Under the pieces are notes generated by a model. It searched no databases. It was not told the origin of the DNA and saw only the letters and a program-made list of their open reading frames with translations. The position numbers and the translations under genes are program-made. A stretch of 64,000 nucleotides of DNA from Pseudomonadota bacterium (GTDB lineage Bacteria; Desulfobacterota; Desulfovibrionia; Desulfovibrionales; Desulfovibrionaceae), in assembly GCA_018816865.1 (NCBI GenBank), contig JAHIUW010000004.1, positions 1-64,000 of the forward strand. The letters run 5' to 3'. Positions 16,839 to 27,057 of the stretch are shown one piece after another (positions within the stretch are counted from its first letter, which is position 1; every line of letters starts with the position of its first letter).

Positions 16839-18572
16839 ATGAGAGACTTTATCCTGCCGAGATTCTGGCGCAGTGCTTCGGACTCCGCCCGTTTCAAGGG
16901 ACTGTTCAACTACAGGGCGGCCTGGGTGCTGGCCATCGTACTGACGGCGTTCTCGTCCCTTGCCCCTTTGCTGGCCATGGTTTCCTTCGATTATCAGATC
17001 AGTCGCTCAGCAGCGGAGTCCGAGGTGCGGTTGCGCACCTCGCGCACCGTGTCCAACGCCAAGCGGTCGATCTCGTTCTATCTCAAGGAGCGCATCAGCG
17101 CCCTGCAGTTTGTGCTGCGGGACAACACCTATAAGACCCTGAGCGCCCGTGGACGGCTGACCCTGTTGCTCCAGGACCTGGCGGAAAGCCATGGTGGGTT
17201 CATCGACCTGGGCATCATCGATCAGGATGGAACGCAGAAGACCTATGCCGGGCCGTACAATCTTGAGGGCAAGAACTACAAGGGGCAGGACTGGTTCGGG
17301 CTGGCCGCTTCCCGGGGCAGCTACATCAGCGGAGTGTTCCTGGGGTTCCGCAACGTACCGCATTTGGTCGTGGTCGTGCGCCATGATCTGCCGGGCGGAG
17401 GATTCTTCCTGCTGCGGGCCACCCTGGACACCGAGCAGTTCAGCTCCCTTGCCCGCCTGGAATTGTCCTTGGGCGGCGACTCCTTCATCATCAACCACAG
17501 CGGTGTATTGCAGACACCATCGCGCTATCATGGCGATGTGCTTTCGACCTTGAATCTCCCTGTGCCGAATTATTCCGAGCATACGGAAGTCATCGGCGAC
17601 GAGGCCCCTGGCGGGCGGGTATTTGTCGGTTACGCCTACATCCCGGATTCGCCGTTCGTTTTGATGGTCATCAAGGACCGTGCGGAGCTTTTGGCCTCAT
17701 GGTATCAGACCCGGGTCCAGCTCCTTGGTTTTCTGATCGCCAGTATCTTTGTGGTCCTGCTTGTGGTGTTCGCGGTGGCGACCTACCTGGTCAACAGCAT
17801 CTTCATCGCCGACCAGAACCGAGTCGCCGTGCTGCACCATGCCGAGCATTCCAATAAGCTGGCTTCCATCGGTAGGCTGGCCGCAGGCGTGGCCCACGAG
17901 ATCAACAATCCGCTGGCGGTCATCGGGGAAAAGACCGGACTGCTCAAGGACCTCTTGACCTACGGAGGCTCAAGCGTCAGCCATGACCGGCTGTTGGCGT
18001 TGTCCAGGGACATTGAACGGTCCGTGGAGCGTTGCGGCAATATCACCAAGCATCTGTTGGGATTCGCCAGGCATATCAATGTCTCGGTGGAGAGGATCAA
18101 TCTGGCGGCCGTTGTTGATGAGACATTGGGCTTTTTGCGTAAGGAAGCGGAGTATCGTAGTATCGAAATCATAACCGCCGTGGGTGAAGGCCAGTTGGAT
18201 TTTGAATGCGACCGGGGCAAGCTGCAACAAATTCTGCTGAACCTTGTGAATAACGCCTTCCAGGCCGTTTCCGACGGAGGACACGTGTCGGTGACCGCTG
18301 ACAGCCCGGACGAAGAGCATATCAGAATCCAGGTCAGTGACGACGGCTGCGGAATCGCTGCGGTTGATCGCGAACGGATTTTTGAACCGTTTTTCTCAAC
18401 CAAGAAGGACTTTGGCGGGACCGGACTCGGCCTGTCCATTACGTATGGGCTCGTGCGCAAGCTGTCGGGTGACATCAGTGTTGAGAGCACCGAGGGTGAG
18501 GGGACCATCTTCACCATCGTGTTGCCCCGGAAATGTGGTGGAGGAAATGGGGACTCATGCGAATATTGCTAG
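16839..18572 (+). CDS. Membrane sensor histidine kinase with extracytoplasmic Cache-like domain
   Basis: A 577-residue kinase. The ATG at 16839 follows GGAAGGG. Membrane helices lie near residues 28-50 and 295-320 and enclose a Cache-like periplasmic sensor (GGFIDLGIIDQDGTQKTYAG, then FLGFRNVPHLVVVVRHD). The cytoplasmic part has an H-box with His353 in GVAHEINNPLAV and a complete ATPase domain: NLVNNAFQAV, DDGCGI, FFSTKKDFGGTGLGLSI. It is an NtrB-like class enzyme and likely phosphorylates the receiver whose gene overlaps its 3' end. Confidence 0.9.
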   Translation: MRDFILPRFWRSASDSARFKGLFNYRAAWVLAIVLTAFSSLAPLLAMVSFDYQISRSAAESEVRLRTSRTVSNAKRSISFYLKERISALQFVLRDNTYKTLSARGRLTLLLQDLAESHGGFIDLGIIDQDGTQKTYAGPYNLEGKNYKGQDWFGLAASRGSYISGVFLGFRNVPHLVVVVRHDLPGGGFFLLRATLDTEQFSSLARLELSLGGDSFIINHSGVLQTPSRYHGDVLSTLNLPVPNYSEHTEVIGDEAPGGRVFVGYAYIPDSPFVLMVIKDRAELLASWYQTRVQLLGFLIASIFVVLLVVFAVATYLVNSIFIADQNRVAVLHHAEHSNKLASIGRLAAGVAHEINNPLAVIGEKTGLLKDLLTYGGSSVSHDRLLALSRDIERSVERCGNITKHLLGFARHINVSVERINLAAVVDETLGFLRKEAEYRSIEIITAVGEGQLDFECDRGKLQQILLNLVNNAFQAVSDGGHVSVTADSPDEEHIRIQVSDDGCGIAAVDRERIFEPFFSTKKDFGGTGLGLSITYGLVRKLSGDISVESTEGEGTIFTIVLPRKCGGGNGDSCEYC

Positions 18573-18922
18573 TGGATGACGAACGGGATCTTGTGTCGGC
18601 TTTGGCCGAGAGATTCAGCTTTCGTAATATTGATGCGGATTTTGCCACATCAGGGGACGAAGCCCTGAAGATGGCCCAGACCACAGCCTACGATTTGGCT
18701 ATCCTGGACGTGAAAATGCCCAAGATCAACGGTCTGGAGCTTTCCAAGCGGCTGTTGAAAATTCTTCCGGAGTTGAAATGCATCTTCCTTACGGGGCACG
18801 GCTCGGAGCTTGATTTTCAGGCCGGGGCGTCCATGGGGGTGGCTTATCTGGTCAAACCCGTAAATATCGACCTTTTGGTCCGGGAAATCCATAAGGTGTT
18901 GGGCCAAGGCAAGGACGGGTAA
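18557..18922 (+). CDS. Single-domain response regulator
   Basis: A 121-residue receiver with no output domain. Conserved positions are present: the acidic pair in ILLVDDERD, the phospho-acceptor in LAILDVKMP, Thr in IFLTGHG and Lys in YLVKPVN. The ATG at 18557 lies inside the end of the upstream kinase gene and has GGAGG before it, so the two are translationally coupled. It may act as a phosphorelay intermediate or bind a partner. Its sequence resembles the receiver at 19611, which suggests duplication. Confidence 0.9.
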   Translation: MRILLVDDERDLVSALAERFSFRNIDADFATSGDEALKMAQTTAYDLAILDVKMPKINGLELSKRLLKILPELKCIFLTGHGSELDFQAGASMGVAYLVKPVNIDLLVREIHKVLGQGKDG

Positions 18923-18926
18923 GCGC

Positions 18927-19580
18927 ATGACGGAAAACTGGGATGAATTGGGGCCGGCGGGACTGACTTTTTATGGCGGCGTCTGCGCCTCCATCTCGCA
19001 TGAACTCAAGAACAGCTTGGCGCTGATCAATGAGAACGCGGGCCTGATGAATGATCTGCTGCTTCGGGCAGGACAGGGCCATGCGCTGGACCACGAGAAG
19101 ATGGCGCTGATTGCCGAGCGCATCGCCAAACACGTTGCCAAGGCCAACATGACCATTGCCAATCTCAACCGCTTCGGGCATTTGATTGACGAGCCAGTGC
19201 GTCTGGTGAACTTGCACGAGTCCGTTACGCTGGCCTTGAATCTCTCTCAGCGGCTGGCCAGTCAACAGCGGGTGGAACTGGTTCTGGAATCTCAGGATGA
19301 AGGCCTTGTATTGACCTCGCGGCCTTTTGAACTGGTCAACGCCCTGGGCCTGTGCATCAAGGCCGCGCTGCCTGCCGTTAAACAGGGCATGCTCAGCCTC
19401 CGGATCGCACCCATGGATGATGGAGTCGAGATTCATTTCTCCGGGTTCGATCCCGGAGCCCTGGAGCTTCCTTCGGGAAGTGTTGCTGGAGCGTTGCTGG
19501 ATGCCTTGGCCGCAACGTGCGAGGTACGGTCCGAAACCCTCTGTTTGACTCTTGGCCTGAGACAAGCGTCCCAGGTCTGA
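18927..19580 (+). CDS. Short histidine-kinase-like protein lacking ATP-binding motifs
   Basis: A 217-residue soluble protein that begins with an H-box-like helix (SISHELKNSLALINENAG, His25) followed by a long helical dimerisation region. The C-terminal half occupies the place of the ATPase domain (RPFELVNALGLCIKAALPAV resembles a worn N-box), but the G-boxes are absent. I infer a phosphotransfer protein or pseudokinase that could pass phosphate between the two flanking receivers. It starts four bases after the upstream receiver gene. Confidence 0.7.
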   Translation: MTENWDELGPAGLTFYGGVCASISHELKNSLALINENAGLMNDLLLRAGQGHALDHEKMALIAERIAKHVAKANMTIANLNRFGHLIDEPVRLVNLHESVTLALNLSQRLASQQRVELVLESQDEGLVLTSRPFELVNALGLCIKAALPAVKQGMLSLRIAPMDDGVEIHFSGFDPGALELPSGSVAGALLDALAATCEVRSETLCLTLGLRQASQV

Positions 19581-19610
19581 AGACAACCGCATGCCCACAG
19601 GAGGCATATC

Positions 19611-20039
19611 ATGACGAAGAAAGTGTTGCTCGTGGATGATGAGAAGGATTTTCTGGATACCCTGTCCGAACGCCTGAGAAGCCGTGACATGGAAGTTACT
19701 TCCTCCACCGACCCTGAAGAGGCCCTTGAGATCGCCCGTGACGGCGTTTTTGATGTGATTGTCGTGGACTTGAAGATGCCTGGCATGAACGGCATCGAGT
19801 TCTTGCGCTGCATCAAGGACGATCGCCCCGAGATGCAGGTGATTCTGCTCACGGGCCATGCCACAGTGGACAAGGGGATCGAGGCCGTGAAGCTCGGGGC
19901 TATGGATGTTCTTGAAAAGCCTGCCGATTTCGATACCCTTCTGGATCGGATCGCCAAGGCCAGCGCCAAGAAACTGGTGCTTTTGGAAAAGAAGGACCAG
20001 GACAAGATCCACGACATCATCACGAAACATGGCTGGTAG
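19611..20039 (+). CDS. Response regulator receiver protein
   Basis: A 142-residue receiver ending in a Lys-rich helical tail of about 25 residues (KKLVLLEKKDQDKIHDIITK). Conserved residues: VLLVDDEKDF, phospho-acceptor in IVVDLKMPG, Thr in ILLTGHA and Lys in VLEKPAD. An AGGAGG lies 7 bases before the ATG. It is the last gene of the signalling chain and is followed by a terminator. No DNA-binding domain is present. Confidence 0.9.
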   Translation: MTKKVLLVDDEKDFLDTLSERLRSRDMEVTSSTDPEEALEIARDGVFDVIVVDLKMPGMNGIEFLRCIKDDRPEMQVILLTGHATVDKGIEAVKLGAMDVLEKPADFDTLLDRIAKASAKKLVLLEKKDQDKIHDIITKHGW

Positions 20040-20075
20040 GCCGTGCGCCCGAAGCTTGCCGTTCAGAGGCTCTCC

Positions 20076-20102
20076 AGGCTCCGCTAAACGCGGAGCCTTT
20101 TT
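20076..20102 (+). terminator. Rho-independent terminator of the signalling chain
   Basis: AGGCTCCGC (20076-20084) pairs with GCGGAGCCT (20090-20098) around TAAAC. Five T follow, shared with the end of the stem. It closes the apparent transcription unit that begins with the TetR gene. Confidence 0.88.
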
Positions 20103-20247
20103 CATGGTGAGGACTTCGCCAGGCGCGAAGGCGCGCATCGGCAATGGCAGGGATCATCTCTGTCTGGTGACAGGAAGTCTTGCCAAATAGTTTGATTCGG
20201 ATAGGATGCTAATAGTCCTGTAATTTTCGCCTTAATGAGTCCTCCGT

Positions 20248-22560
20248 ATGAAGAAGCAAGCGAGTCTGTCTACCCGTATCGTGATCACCCTGATCCTGGG
20301 TTCGGTGATGATCCTTGCGCTGTTTGCAGTGGGCTCTCAGTATTATCAGCGCGAAACCCTGCGCCAGGACATCCGCCAGACGGCCCAGGTAGCAGTCGGG
20401 CGAGCGGCCACCACGTTGTCCACTGCCCTCTGGGAATACAACGACACTTATATATATGAATATATTGGATCTTTGCTTCAACAGCCCGATGTGGCCTTTG
20501 TCCGTGTCAGGAGCGAAGGGGATGCCTACGAAAAACGGGCTATGGCCTATGCCCTGTACGGCGTGGATTCTTTCCGGGACAGTTCGGCCTTTTACTGGGA
20601 GGAGCAGCCGATCCTGCACAACGGCGTGTCCATCGGCATGATCGAGCTTGCGGTGTCTTACGCCTCGATGAACGAACGGTTAAGGGTCAACGTCCAGCAG
20701 TTCGTGTTCATGATGGCGGTTTTGGTCCTTGCCTTGGCTGTGATCACGCTGTTTATGTTCCGCAGGTATATCATCAAGCCGATCCATGCCCTGGAGCGTG
20801 TGGCTGCGAAGGTCTCCATGGGGGATCTGGGCGCCAGATCGGGAATCACAAGCAACGATGAGATCGGTCGGTTGGCGACCTCCATGGACGTGATGGTCGA
20901 GGGGCTCGCACGGGTCACAGCCTCGCGCGACGATCTGAATCAGGAGATCGACAGGCGCATCCTGGCCGAGACGGAACTGAAGATCGAACGTGACCGGATC
21001 AAACTGTATCTGGATACCGTTGGGGTTGTGCTGGTGGCGCTGGACAGGACTGGGCGAATCTCCCTGCTGAACCGTAAGGGCTGCGAACTCCTGGGATATA
21101 ACGCCCGCGAGGTCGAAGGTCGGGACTGGTTCGAGACGTTTATCCCTGCTCGTGAGCGGGAGGATGTCAGGGCAGTGTTCAAGGGCTTGATGGCCGGAAC
21201 AGTGGAACCCTTCGCTCGTCACGAGAATGAGATCATGACCAGGGACGGGAGTCTGAGACTTTTTTCCTGGAACAATACCATGATCAGGGGGGGCAGCGGT
21301 GCCATTCTGGGCACATTGGGTTCGGGGCAGGACATCACGGACGAGCGTCGTCAGGAACAGGCTCTGAGGCAAAGCGAGGAACGCTTCAGGGTTCTTGTTG
21401 AATCCATGAGCGAGGGCGTCGTGGCCTTGAGCAGGATGGGCACACTTGAATACGCCAACCAGCGCTTCAGCGAGATGCTGGGCATCCCCCACGAGAGCCT
21501 TGCGGGTAAGCGGATCGAAGAGTTTCTGGACCGGGAGAACAGTGAGCGCTTCAGGACCCATTTGGATATGGACTACGGGCGCTGTAGTGAGGCGCACGAA
21601 TTGGTCTGGACCCATGCGGACGGACACGTGGTTCCAACCTATGTCTCTCCGGCCCTGATCTTCAGCGCCAACGGCGAACTGGAGGGGGCCACAGTGGCCA
21701 TTGCCGACATCTCCAAGCTCAAGGGGCTTGAGGGCCAACTGGTGCAGGCGCAGATGCTGGAGTCGCTGGGGTCCCTGGCTGCGGGCATCGCCCATGAGAT
21801 CAATACCCCCTGCCAGTATGTGCTCAACAACCTTCAGTTCCTGCAAAAGGCCATGGTCATCATCCTGGGCGTCCTGCGGTTGTACGAGGGCTTGCGCAGC
21901 GCAGAGGCGCAGGGCCAGGAGACGCTCCCACTCATTGAGGAACTGGCGCGTGAACTGGAGAGGCAACAGATCGACTACCTGCAGCAGGATGTGATGTCCT
22001 CCATTGGCGAGAGTCTGGAAGGCATCGACCGCATCGCCGCCATTGTGCGTTCGGTCAAGCAGTTCGCCAACCCCGGGCCCGAGGAAAAGGTCTCCATCGA
22101 TTTGAACGCGCTGGTGCGCAACACCGTGATTGTCTCCACCAATGAGTGGAAATATCTGGCCGACCTGACCATGGAGCTGGATGAGACCCTGCCGCTGGTC
22201 CCCTGCGTGGCCGGGCAACTCAATCAGGTGCTTTTGAACCTGATTGTCAACGCGGCCCAGGCCATTGGCGCCAGAGTGGAGACCCAGGACTATCCCAAGG
22301 GCGAGATCAGAATCAGCACGTCTCATGAACCGGGCAGGGTGTTTGTCGAGGTCACGGACAACGGCGGTGGCATTCCGCAAGAGGTACGCGAGCATGTCTT
22401 CAGGCCGTTCTTCACGACCAAGGCTCCGGGAAAGGGAACGGGCCAGGGGCTGGCCATTTCGCAGACAGTCATCAGGGAGACCCATCAAGGGGAATTGACC
22501 TTTGAAACCATGGAAGGTCAGGGCACCACGTTCCGTATCGCCCTGCCCGTGGGTGGTTGA
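20248..22560 (+). CDS. Hybrid-sensor-type histidine kinase with HAMP and two PAS domains
   Basis: A 770-residue membrane kinase. Two membrane helices (about residues 11-31 and 150-172) enclose a periplasmic sensor. A HAMP domain follows ([20 protein letters not shown]), then PAS domains near 245-360 ([20 protein letters not shown]) and 375-490 ([20 protein letters not shown]). His516 sits in [16 protein letters not shown]. The ATPase domain is complete ([31 protein letters not shown]). No receiver is attached and no regulator gene is adjacent downstream, so it may signal to one of the receivers encoded just upstream or elsewhere. It is separated from that chain by a terminator. Confidence 0.9.
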   Translation: MKKQASLSTRIVITLILGSVMILALFAVGSQYYQRETLRQDIRQTAQVAVGRAATTLSTALWEYNDTYIYEYIGSLLQQPDVAFVRVRSEGDAYEKRAMAYALYGVDSFRDSSAFYWEEQPILHNGVSIGMIELAVSYASMNERLRVNVQQFVFMMAVLVLALAVITLFMFRRYIIKPIHALERVAAKVSMGDLGARSGITSNDEIGRLATSMDVMVEGLARVTASRDDLNQEIDRRILAETELKIERDRIKLYLDTVGVVLVALDRTGRISLLNRKGCELLGYNAREVEGRDWFETFIPAREREDVRAVFKGLMAGTVEPFARHENEIMTRDGSLRLFSWNNTMIRGGSGAILGTLGSGQDITDERRQEQALRQSEERFRVLVESMSEGVVALSRMGTLEYANQRFSEMLGIPHESLAGKRIEEFLDRENSERFRTHLDMDYGRCSEAHELVWTHADGHVVPTYVSPALIFSANGELEGATVAIADISKLKGLEGQLVQAQMLESLGSLAAGIAHEINTPCQYVLNNLQFLQKAMVIILGVLRLYEGLRSAEAQGQETLPLIEELARELERQQIDYLQQDVMSSIGESLEGIDRIAAIVRSVKQFANPGPEEKVSIDLNALVRNTVIVSTNEWKYLADLTMELDETLPLVPCVAGQLNQVLLNLIVNAAQAIGARVETQDYPKGEIRISTSHEPGRVFVEVTDNGGGIPQEVREHVFRPFFTTKAPGKGTGQGLAISQTVIRETHQGELTFETMEGQGTTFRIALPVGG

Positions 22561-22593
22561 CGAGGGGCTTGTCCGTGGAATGGGCGCGTTTCC

Positions 22594-23781
22594 TCAGGGA
22601 GTGAATCGGCCCGAGCGTAGCAGTGCGGCGATGGCAGCCCCGAGGAGGAAGCCCACGGCCAGATTCGAGGCCAGGGTGATGCCCAGTACGGTGACGCAGA
22701 CAAAGAGATCCTGGCGTTCTTTCATGTCCAGGATTGCCAGGGCCAACTGGCTGCCCGCAAAGAAGAGCAGCACGCCCAGCACGGACAAGGGAATCAAGCG
22801 CACGGCGTCCAGAATGGTGTCGCCCAGTAGGAGCGCCGTGGCGACGAACAACCCGCCGATGAAGAGATTAGAACCCGCTGTGCGTGCCCCAAAGCGGTAG
22901 TGCGCCGCCAGTCCGCCCGCGCCATGGCACATCGGGATTCCTCCAAGCAGAAAGCTCCCCACGTTGGCCAACCCCATGGAAATGCACAGGGCCTTGCCCG
23001 TGGTGCGCCGGGCGTCCTGGCCGAAGTATTGCTTGGCGAGGTCGGCGTTGGCGATGACGGCGTTGCCCAGGGTCATGGGCAGCTGGGGCAGGGTCAAAGC
23101 CACGAAGGCGGCTGTGAGGACATCCAGGGAAGGCATGCCCTCGGGCATCAGGCGGGGCAGCTGGGGGGCCAGGGCGATGCTGTTTGTCTGTGCGCCGAGG
23201 ACCAAGCCGGCCAGGATGCCGAAGGCGACCACGACCAGTCCGGCGGGAAAGCGCTTGCTGTTCAGCAGGGCCAGGGTCAGGGCCAGGGCCGCGGCCCCGA
23301 GCAGCCAGTTGATGGGCAGCGGCCCCAGATGGTTGATGGCAAGAAAAGGCTCGGCGCTTTGCTCAAGCAGTTGCAGGGGGGCCTTGCCCAGCACGAAGCG
23401 CACACTCTGCGCCATGAGCAGGGTTCCCGTGGAAAGCTGGATGCCCCGGATTACGGGCTTGGGGATCAGGCGCATGATGCGCTCCATGGAGCCGGACAGG
23501 CCGATCAGCAGCAGCACCAGCCCGATGCTCAGGCTCGCCGCGTGGATTTCTGAAGCGGCCAGCCCCATGGTGATGGCGTAGGAGCCAATGACCTTCATGG
23601 GTTGCACCGGGGTGGTGATCCCGAAATAGATGCCCGAGACGAGGTAGAACAGGCCCACCGCAAGGAAGACACCCTGGGGTGAGATTTTATTGATCATGAT
23701 CATGCCCACGGCGATGGGCAGGATGACGCCCAAGTCGCCAAGGGATCCGGCAATCTCAAGCTTGTTGAAACGATACGTCAT
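22594..23781 (-). CDS. Putative sulfate/molybdate transporter (MOT1/SulP-like without STAS)
   Basis: A 395-residue polytopic membrane protein. Its N terminus (FNKLEIAGSLGDLGVILPIAVGM) and the TPVQPMKVIGSYAI segment match the MOT1-like branch of the SulP superfamily, which lacks a STAS domain and includes molybdate and sulfate carriers. Later helices contain LTLPQLPMTLGNAVIANADL. The ATG at 23781 is chosen because a GGAG is upstream and the extra 14 residues of the longer frame look non-coding. The gene is convergent with the PAS kinase. Molybdate transport would suit the nearby Mo enzyme, but this is speculative. Confidence 0.82.
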   Translation of the reverse strand: MTYRFNKLEIAGSLGDLGVILPIAVGMIMINKISPQGVFLAVGLFYLVSGIYFGITTPVQPMKVIGSYAITMGLAASEIHAASLSIGLVLLLIGLSGSMERIMRLIPKPVIRGIQLSTGTLLMAQSVRFVLGKAPLQLLEQSAEPFLAINHLGPLPINWLLGAAALALTLALLNSKRFPAGLVVVAFGILAGLVLGAQTNSIALAPQLPRLMPEGMPSLDVLTAAFVALTLPQLPMTLGNAVIANADLAKQYFGQDARRTTGKALCISMGLANVGSFLLGGIPMCHGAGGLAAHYRFGARTAGSNLFIGGLFVATALLLGDTILDAVRLIPLSVLGVLLFFAGSQLALAILDMKERQDLFVCVTVLGITLASNLAVGFLLGAAIAALLRSGRFTP

Positions 23782-24062
23782 GATGCCGCTCCGGTGGTGT
23801 ACGTGCCGGGGACACATCACCATGAAGTGGTGAATGTGTAGTCTGTTGTCAATGGCTGCTCAGGGCTGATCATCGCCCCTGACCAGCCGCGAGGGTGGTC
23901 TGCGGTGCCGGGCGGTCTGCCATGTCGGATCAGGTTCTGCTGCTGGGGGACAGGGGGCTTGCTCCGTCACCCGCCATTGGGAGGGACGAGGGACAGACTC
24001 CGTTCGTTGGCCATTCCCTGCAGGTCGTGGGCAGGATCGCTGCCAAAGTCGAGAATGATTAT

Positions 24063-25208
24063 TCACGAACAGGCCGCAGCGCCCTTTTGACTCTTGTCGG
24101 CCAGGACACGGATGGGCTCGTTCACCCCCAGGGCGACGTAGAAGGCCTGCAGGCGGATGAGCGAGGCCTTGCTGACGCCTTGGCCGCGCAGCATGAGTTT
24201 GGTGCCTTCCCGATTGATCATGTCTTCGGCCATGACCATGCCTTCCTCAAGCTCGCTGATGCAGATTTCACGGACGGCCGAGGGCTCGGGGGCAGCGGGT
24301 GCTGCCGCACTCTCCAGGTGCAGCATGGCGTCCACGGCTTTGGTGTCGTAGACTTTGTCCTTGGTGCGCATGAGTTTCAGGATGGCCGGAGCCTTGGCTC
24401 CCTTCTGGAGCATGCGGTCCAGATCCAGCGCGATCTTGATGATGCGCGACCCCTGGGATTGTTTCTCATGCAGTGGCGCGAGCTGGTGACGGATTATTTC
24501 GGCCACGGGGGCCATCTGCTCGATGTTGGTCAGCAGGTTGGCGGCGATGCGCGGATGCATGCTGAAGATCTGCTGTTCCTCCGGGGTCAGGTTTTCACCC
24601 CGGTCGATCTTCTTGATGATTTCCCCGGGCAGGGCGACGCAGCCGATGTGTGACAGCGTCACTGCGAGGTCCAGTTGCCACAGCGGTTTGACACCCATGG
24701 CCTTGCCCGTGTCCATGACCCGGGAGCGGATACGCTTGGAGAGGCCCATGGCCTCGGGGTTGACCAAGTCCAGGATGTCCACCAGGGCCTTGACGCTGCC
24801 GATCAGGCTGTTTCGTGAGGCTTGGCGTTCCTTGGCCTTCTGGGCGTGACGGCGCACCGCCGAGGCCAGGGCCTTGAGCAGGTCCGGCGGTGTGCAGGGC
24901 TTCTTGATGTAGAGGAAGGCATGGGCCACGTTCAGGGCGTTCACGGCATCGCTGAACTTGTCCTTGGTCGTGAGGATGATGCGCACCGTTTCGGGGGCAT
25001 CGCGCCGGGCTTCGGCCAGGAACGCGATGCCGTTCTCTCCGTTCAGGCCCAGTTCGCTGACGATGATGGCGACTTCTCCCTTGCCCTTCAAGCGCAGAGC
25101 GGCCTCCTTGTAGGAGGTCGCCAATTGCAGGTCGAACTTCTCGTGCGCGATCTGGGGCAGACTCGCCAGGATGGCGTCGTTTTTATCGACAAACAGGATG
25201 GTGGTCAT
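24063..25208 (-). CDS. Receiver plus HD-GYP-like protein with degenerate active sites
   Basis: A 381-residue protein. The N-terminal domain folds like a receiver (TTILFVDKNDAIL), but the usual phospho-Asp position reads VAIIVSELGLNG. The central region resembles HD-GYP domains (LDLAVTLSHIGCVALPGEI, then MHPRIAANLL, IIRHQLAP), yet the HD pair is SH and other metal positions are altered. A C-terminal domain of about 70 residues follows an Ala/Pro linker. I infer loss of cyclic-di-GMP hydrolysis and a scaffolding or sensing role. It is 32 bases downstream of the FapA-like gene and probably cotranscribed with it. Confidence 0.75.
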   Translation of the reverse strand: MTTILFVDKNDAILASLPQIAHEKFDLQLATSYKEAALRLKGKGEVAIIVSELGLNGENGIAFLAEARRDAPETVRIILTTKDKFSDAVNALNVAHAFLYIKKPCTPPDLLKALASAVRRHAQKAKERQASRNSLIGSVKALVDILDLVNPEAMGLSKRIRSRVMDTGKAMGVKPLWQLDLAVTLSHIGCVALPGEIIKKIDRGENLTPEEQQIFSMHPRIAANLLTNIEQMAPVAEIIRHQLAPLHEKQSQGSRIIKIALDLDRMLQKGAKAPAILKLMRTKDKVYDTKAVDAMLHLESAAAPAAPEPSAVREICISELEEGMVMAEDMINREGTKLMLRGQGVSKASLIRLQAFYVALGVNEPIRVLADKSQKGAAACS

Positions 25209-25240
25209 CAGCTTCTGCGCTCTCCTGTGGCTGGCCCGAC

Positions 25241-26875
25241 TTAATCAATTTCGATCTGACGATCGTGCTGGTTCCAGTGGAACCTTGGGGCTTCCATGTC
25301 CTCGGTCAATTGGAACGGCTTGCCGCCGAAGATGACCTCCGTTCCGTTGAAGGCGATTTGCTCGGCCTTGATCTGCCTTTCGGCCAAAAGTTCTTCCAGG
25401 GCTTTGCGCTCGGCGGCGATGGATTCGTCGAGGATGCGGATGTCGGCCTGGATCTTGCCCCGGACCTTGACCAGCTCGGCCAGGATGCGTCGATCCTCTT
25501 CCGGGGCGGTCATCAGCATGGTTAAGGCGTCTTCCGCTCCGATGGCCTTGTCCAGCTTGCCGAGTTCATCGGTCAACTGGTTGCGGGCGGCGGTCAACTG
25601 GTCCTGCTTGGGTGACGGCAGGCGAATCTCGACGATGGTTCTTGAACGGGACTCGTTGCCGATGATCTTGGCAATGATGTCGCTGCCGCTGACAACGTGT
25701 CCGCCGCTGATGATCCCTTTTCCTCCCACAGCGAGGATTCTGCCACCGGCGATGATGTCGCAGTGGGAGATTTCCAGTTTTGCCGTGACGTCGCCCCCGG
25801 CCCTGATGGTGGCGTTCTGGAAGAATTTGGCCGTGACATTGCCCTCGGCCTGGATGATGTTTTTGCTGCTCATGATGATGCCGCCGGCAACGACCAAGCC
25901 TCCGGCAGTCACGTCGGCCTCCTCGATCAGACCATCCACGATGACGTCGCCCGAGGCCACGACCTTGAAACCGCTCTTGATGGCCCCATGGATGTGCACG
26001 GAACCGTGCTCGGCATGGATGTTGCCGGATTCGTAGTCCACGTCCCCCGGGATTTTTAGAAGCTCAGAGACTTCCAGGACGGCGTTCACGAAATGGGCGA
26101 CACCTGCACGCGCCGCCTTGAAGGTCGTGGTGCCGTCGGCGTCGTTGTGGGTGCTGGCCACTCCCTGACCTGCCTTGACGTGGGCCGGCTTGGGCACGGG
26201 CGCGGGGATGACGGCGCCGAAGATGTCGTGCCCCGGAGTGCCGGGGATGGGAGGGTGGAGGACGCCCAACTCATCCCCTTCGACCACGAAATGGATGCCT
26301 CCACGTTCGCGAAAGTCGATGCTGCCATCCTCCCGCAGGGAGCCGGCGGCCTGTTTTGGTTCAAAGGTCAGTTTCAGCCGTCCGTCCTGACCAGGTTCAG
26401 GCAGCAGGCCCCGCGCCATGACTGCGGGGGCATTCTGCTTGCTTTCAAGGGCCCGGGCCATGGCCGCATTCAGGGCGTCGAAGTCCAGCTCAAGATCCTT
26501 GGCAGCGGGCGGGATGGTGGCCAGGAGGCGTCCGGAAGAGATGTCTTCACCGTTGAAGTCCACGGGGTGGACATCCACGGTGAGCAGTGTCTTGTCGCTG
26601 GACAGTTCCCAGGAGGGAATGACCTTGATACCCTGGTTGGTGAAGCGGACCGTGCCGAAGACCGTGGACGTCAGGGACCGCGTTTCCGGGTCAAACTCGC
26701 AGCCCGGAGACTCGTCGTCCAGGGGCGGGTAGGGCAGTTCCGAACTCGCAAGGATTTTTTCGACCTCCCGCTGGGTGGGTATGATTCCAAAGCGGGTACC
26801 GATGGGTACCGGCCTTGCCAGTTTGCCATCGGTCTTGAGGATTTTCTTGAGGGCGGGGTAGTCCTGATGCTCCAT
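25241..26875 (-). CDS. FapA/DUF342-family polymer-like protein
   Basis: A 544-residue cytoplasmic protein with the DUF342/FapA architecture. An N-terminal region of about 200 residues is followed by the FapA signature (GVLHPPIPGTPGHDIFGAVI) and then a long right-handed beta-helix (repeats such as GDVIVDGLIEEADVTAGG and GGDVTAKLEISHCDIIAGG). It ends in a coiled-coil segment of roughly 90 residues. Related proteins are linked with flagellar assembly or act as polymeric scaffolds. No flagellar genes lie nearby. It is followed by the degenerate receiver/HD gene, which may be its functional partner. Confidence 0.85.
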   Translation of the reverse strand: MEHQDYPALKKILKTDGKLARPVPIGTRFGIIPTQREVEKILASSELPYPPLDDESPGCEFDPETRSLTSTVFGTVRFTNQGIKVIPSWELSSDKTLLTVDVHPVDFNGEDISSGRLLATIPPAAKDLELDFDALNAAMARALESKQNAPAVMARGLLPEPGQDGRLKLTFEPKQAAGSLREDGSIDFRERGGIHFVVEGDELGVLHPPIPGTPGHDIFGAVIPAPVPKPAHVKAGQGVASTHNDADGTTTFKAARAGVAHFVNAVLEVSELLKIPGDVDYESGNIHAEHGSVHIHGAIKSGFKVVASGDVIVDGLIEEADVTAGGLVVAGGIIMSSKNIIQAEGNVTAKFFQNATIRAGGDVTAKLEISHCDIIAGGRILAVGGKGIISGGHVVSGSDIIAKIIGNESRSRTIVEIRLPSPKQDQLTAARNQLTDELGKLDKAIGAEDALTMLMTAPEEDRRILAELVKVRGKIQADIRILDESIAAERKALEELLAERQIKAEQIAFNGTEVIFGGKPFQLTEDMEAPRFHWNQHDRQIEID

Positions 26876-27057
26876 GGTCCGTCCGTGAGCCCTGAGGTGC
26901 TGCTGAGTTTCGAAAATAGTTAAATCAAATGGGTCTGTTTCAATTGTCAGCCTAACATATGTGCGTGATCATAGGCAATCATGGTGAGTGACTCGCGACC
27001 ATGGTTTTTATGCTGCCGAAGATGGACCGGACGTTGAACCGGGGAGAGGGAGAAAGG

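Noticed and set aside
22964-23581. Plus-strand frame antisense to the MOT1-like gene
   Set aside because: The minus-strand protein has clear membrane helices and family motifs; the antisense product is low-complexity Arg/Ser-rich.
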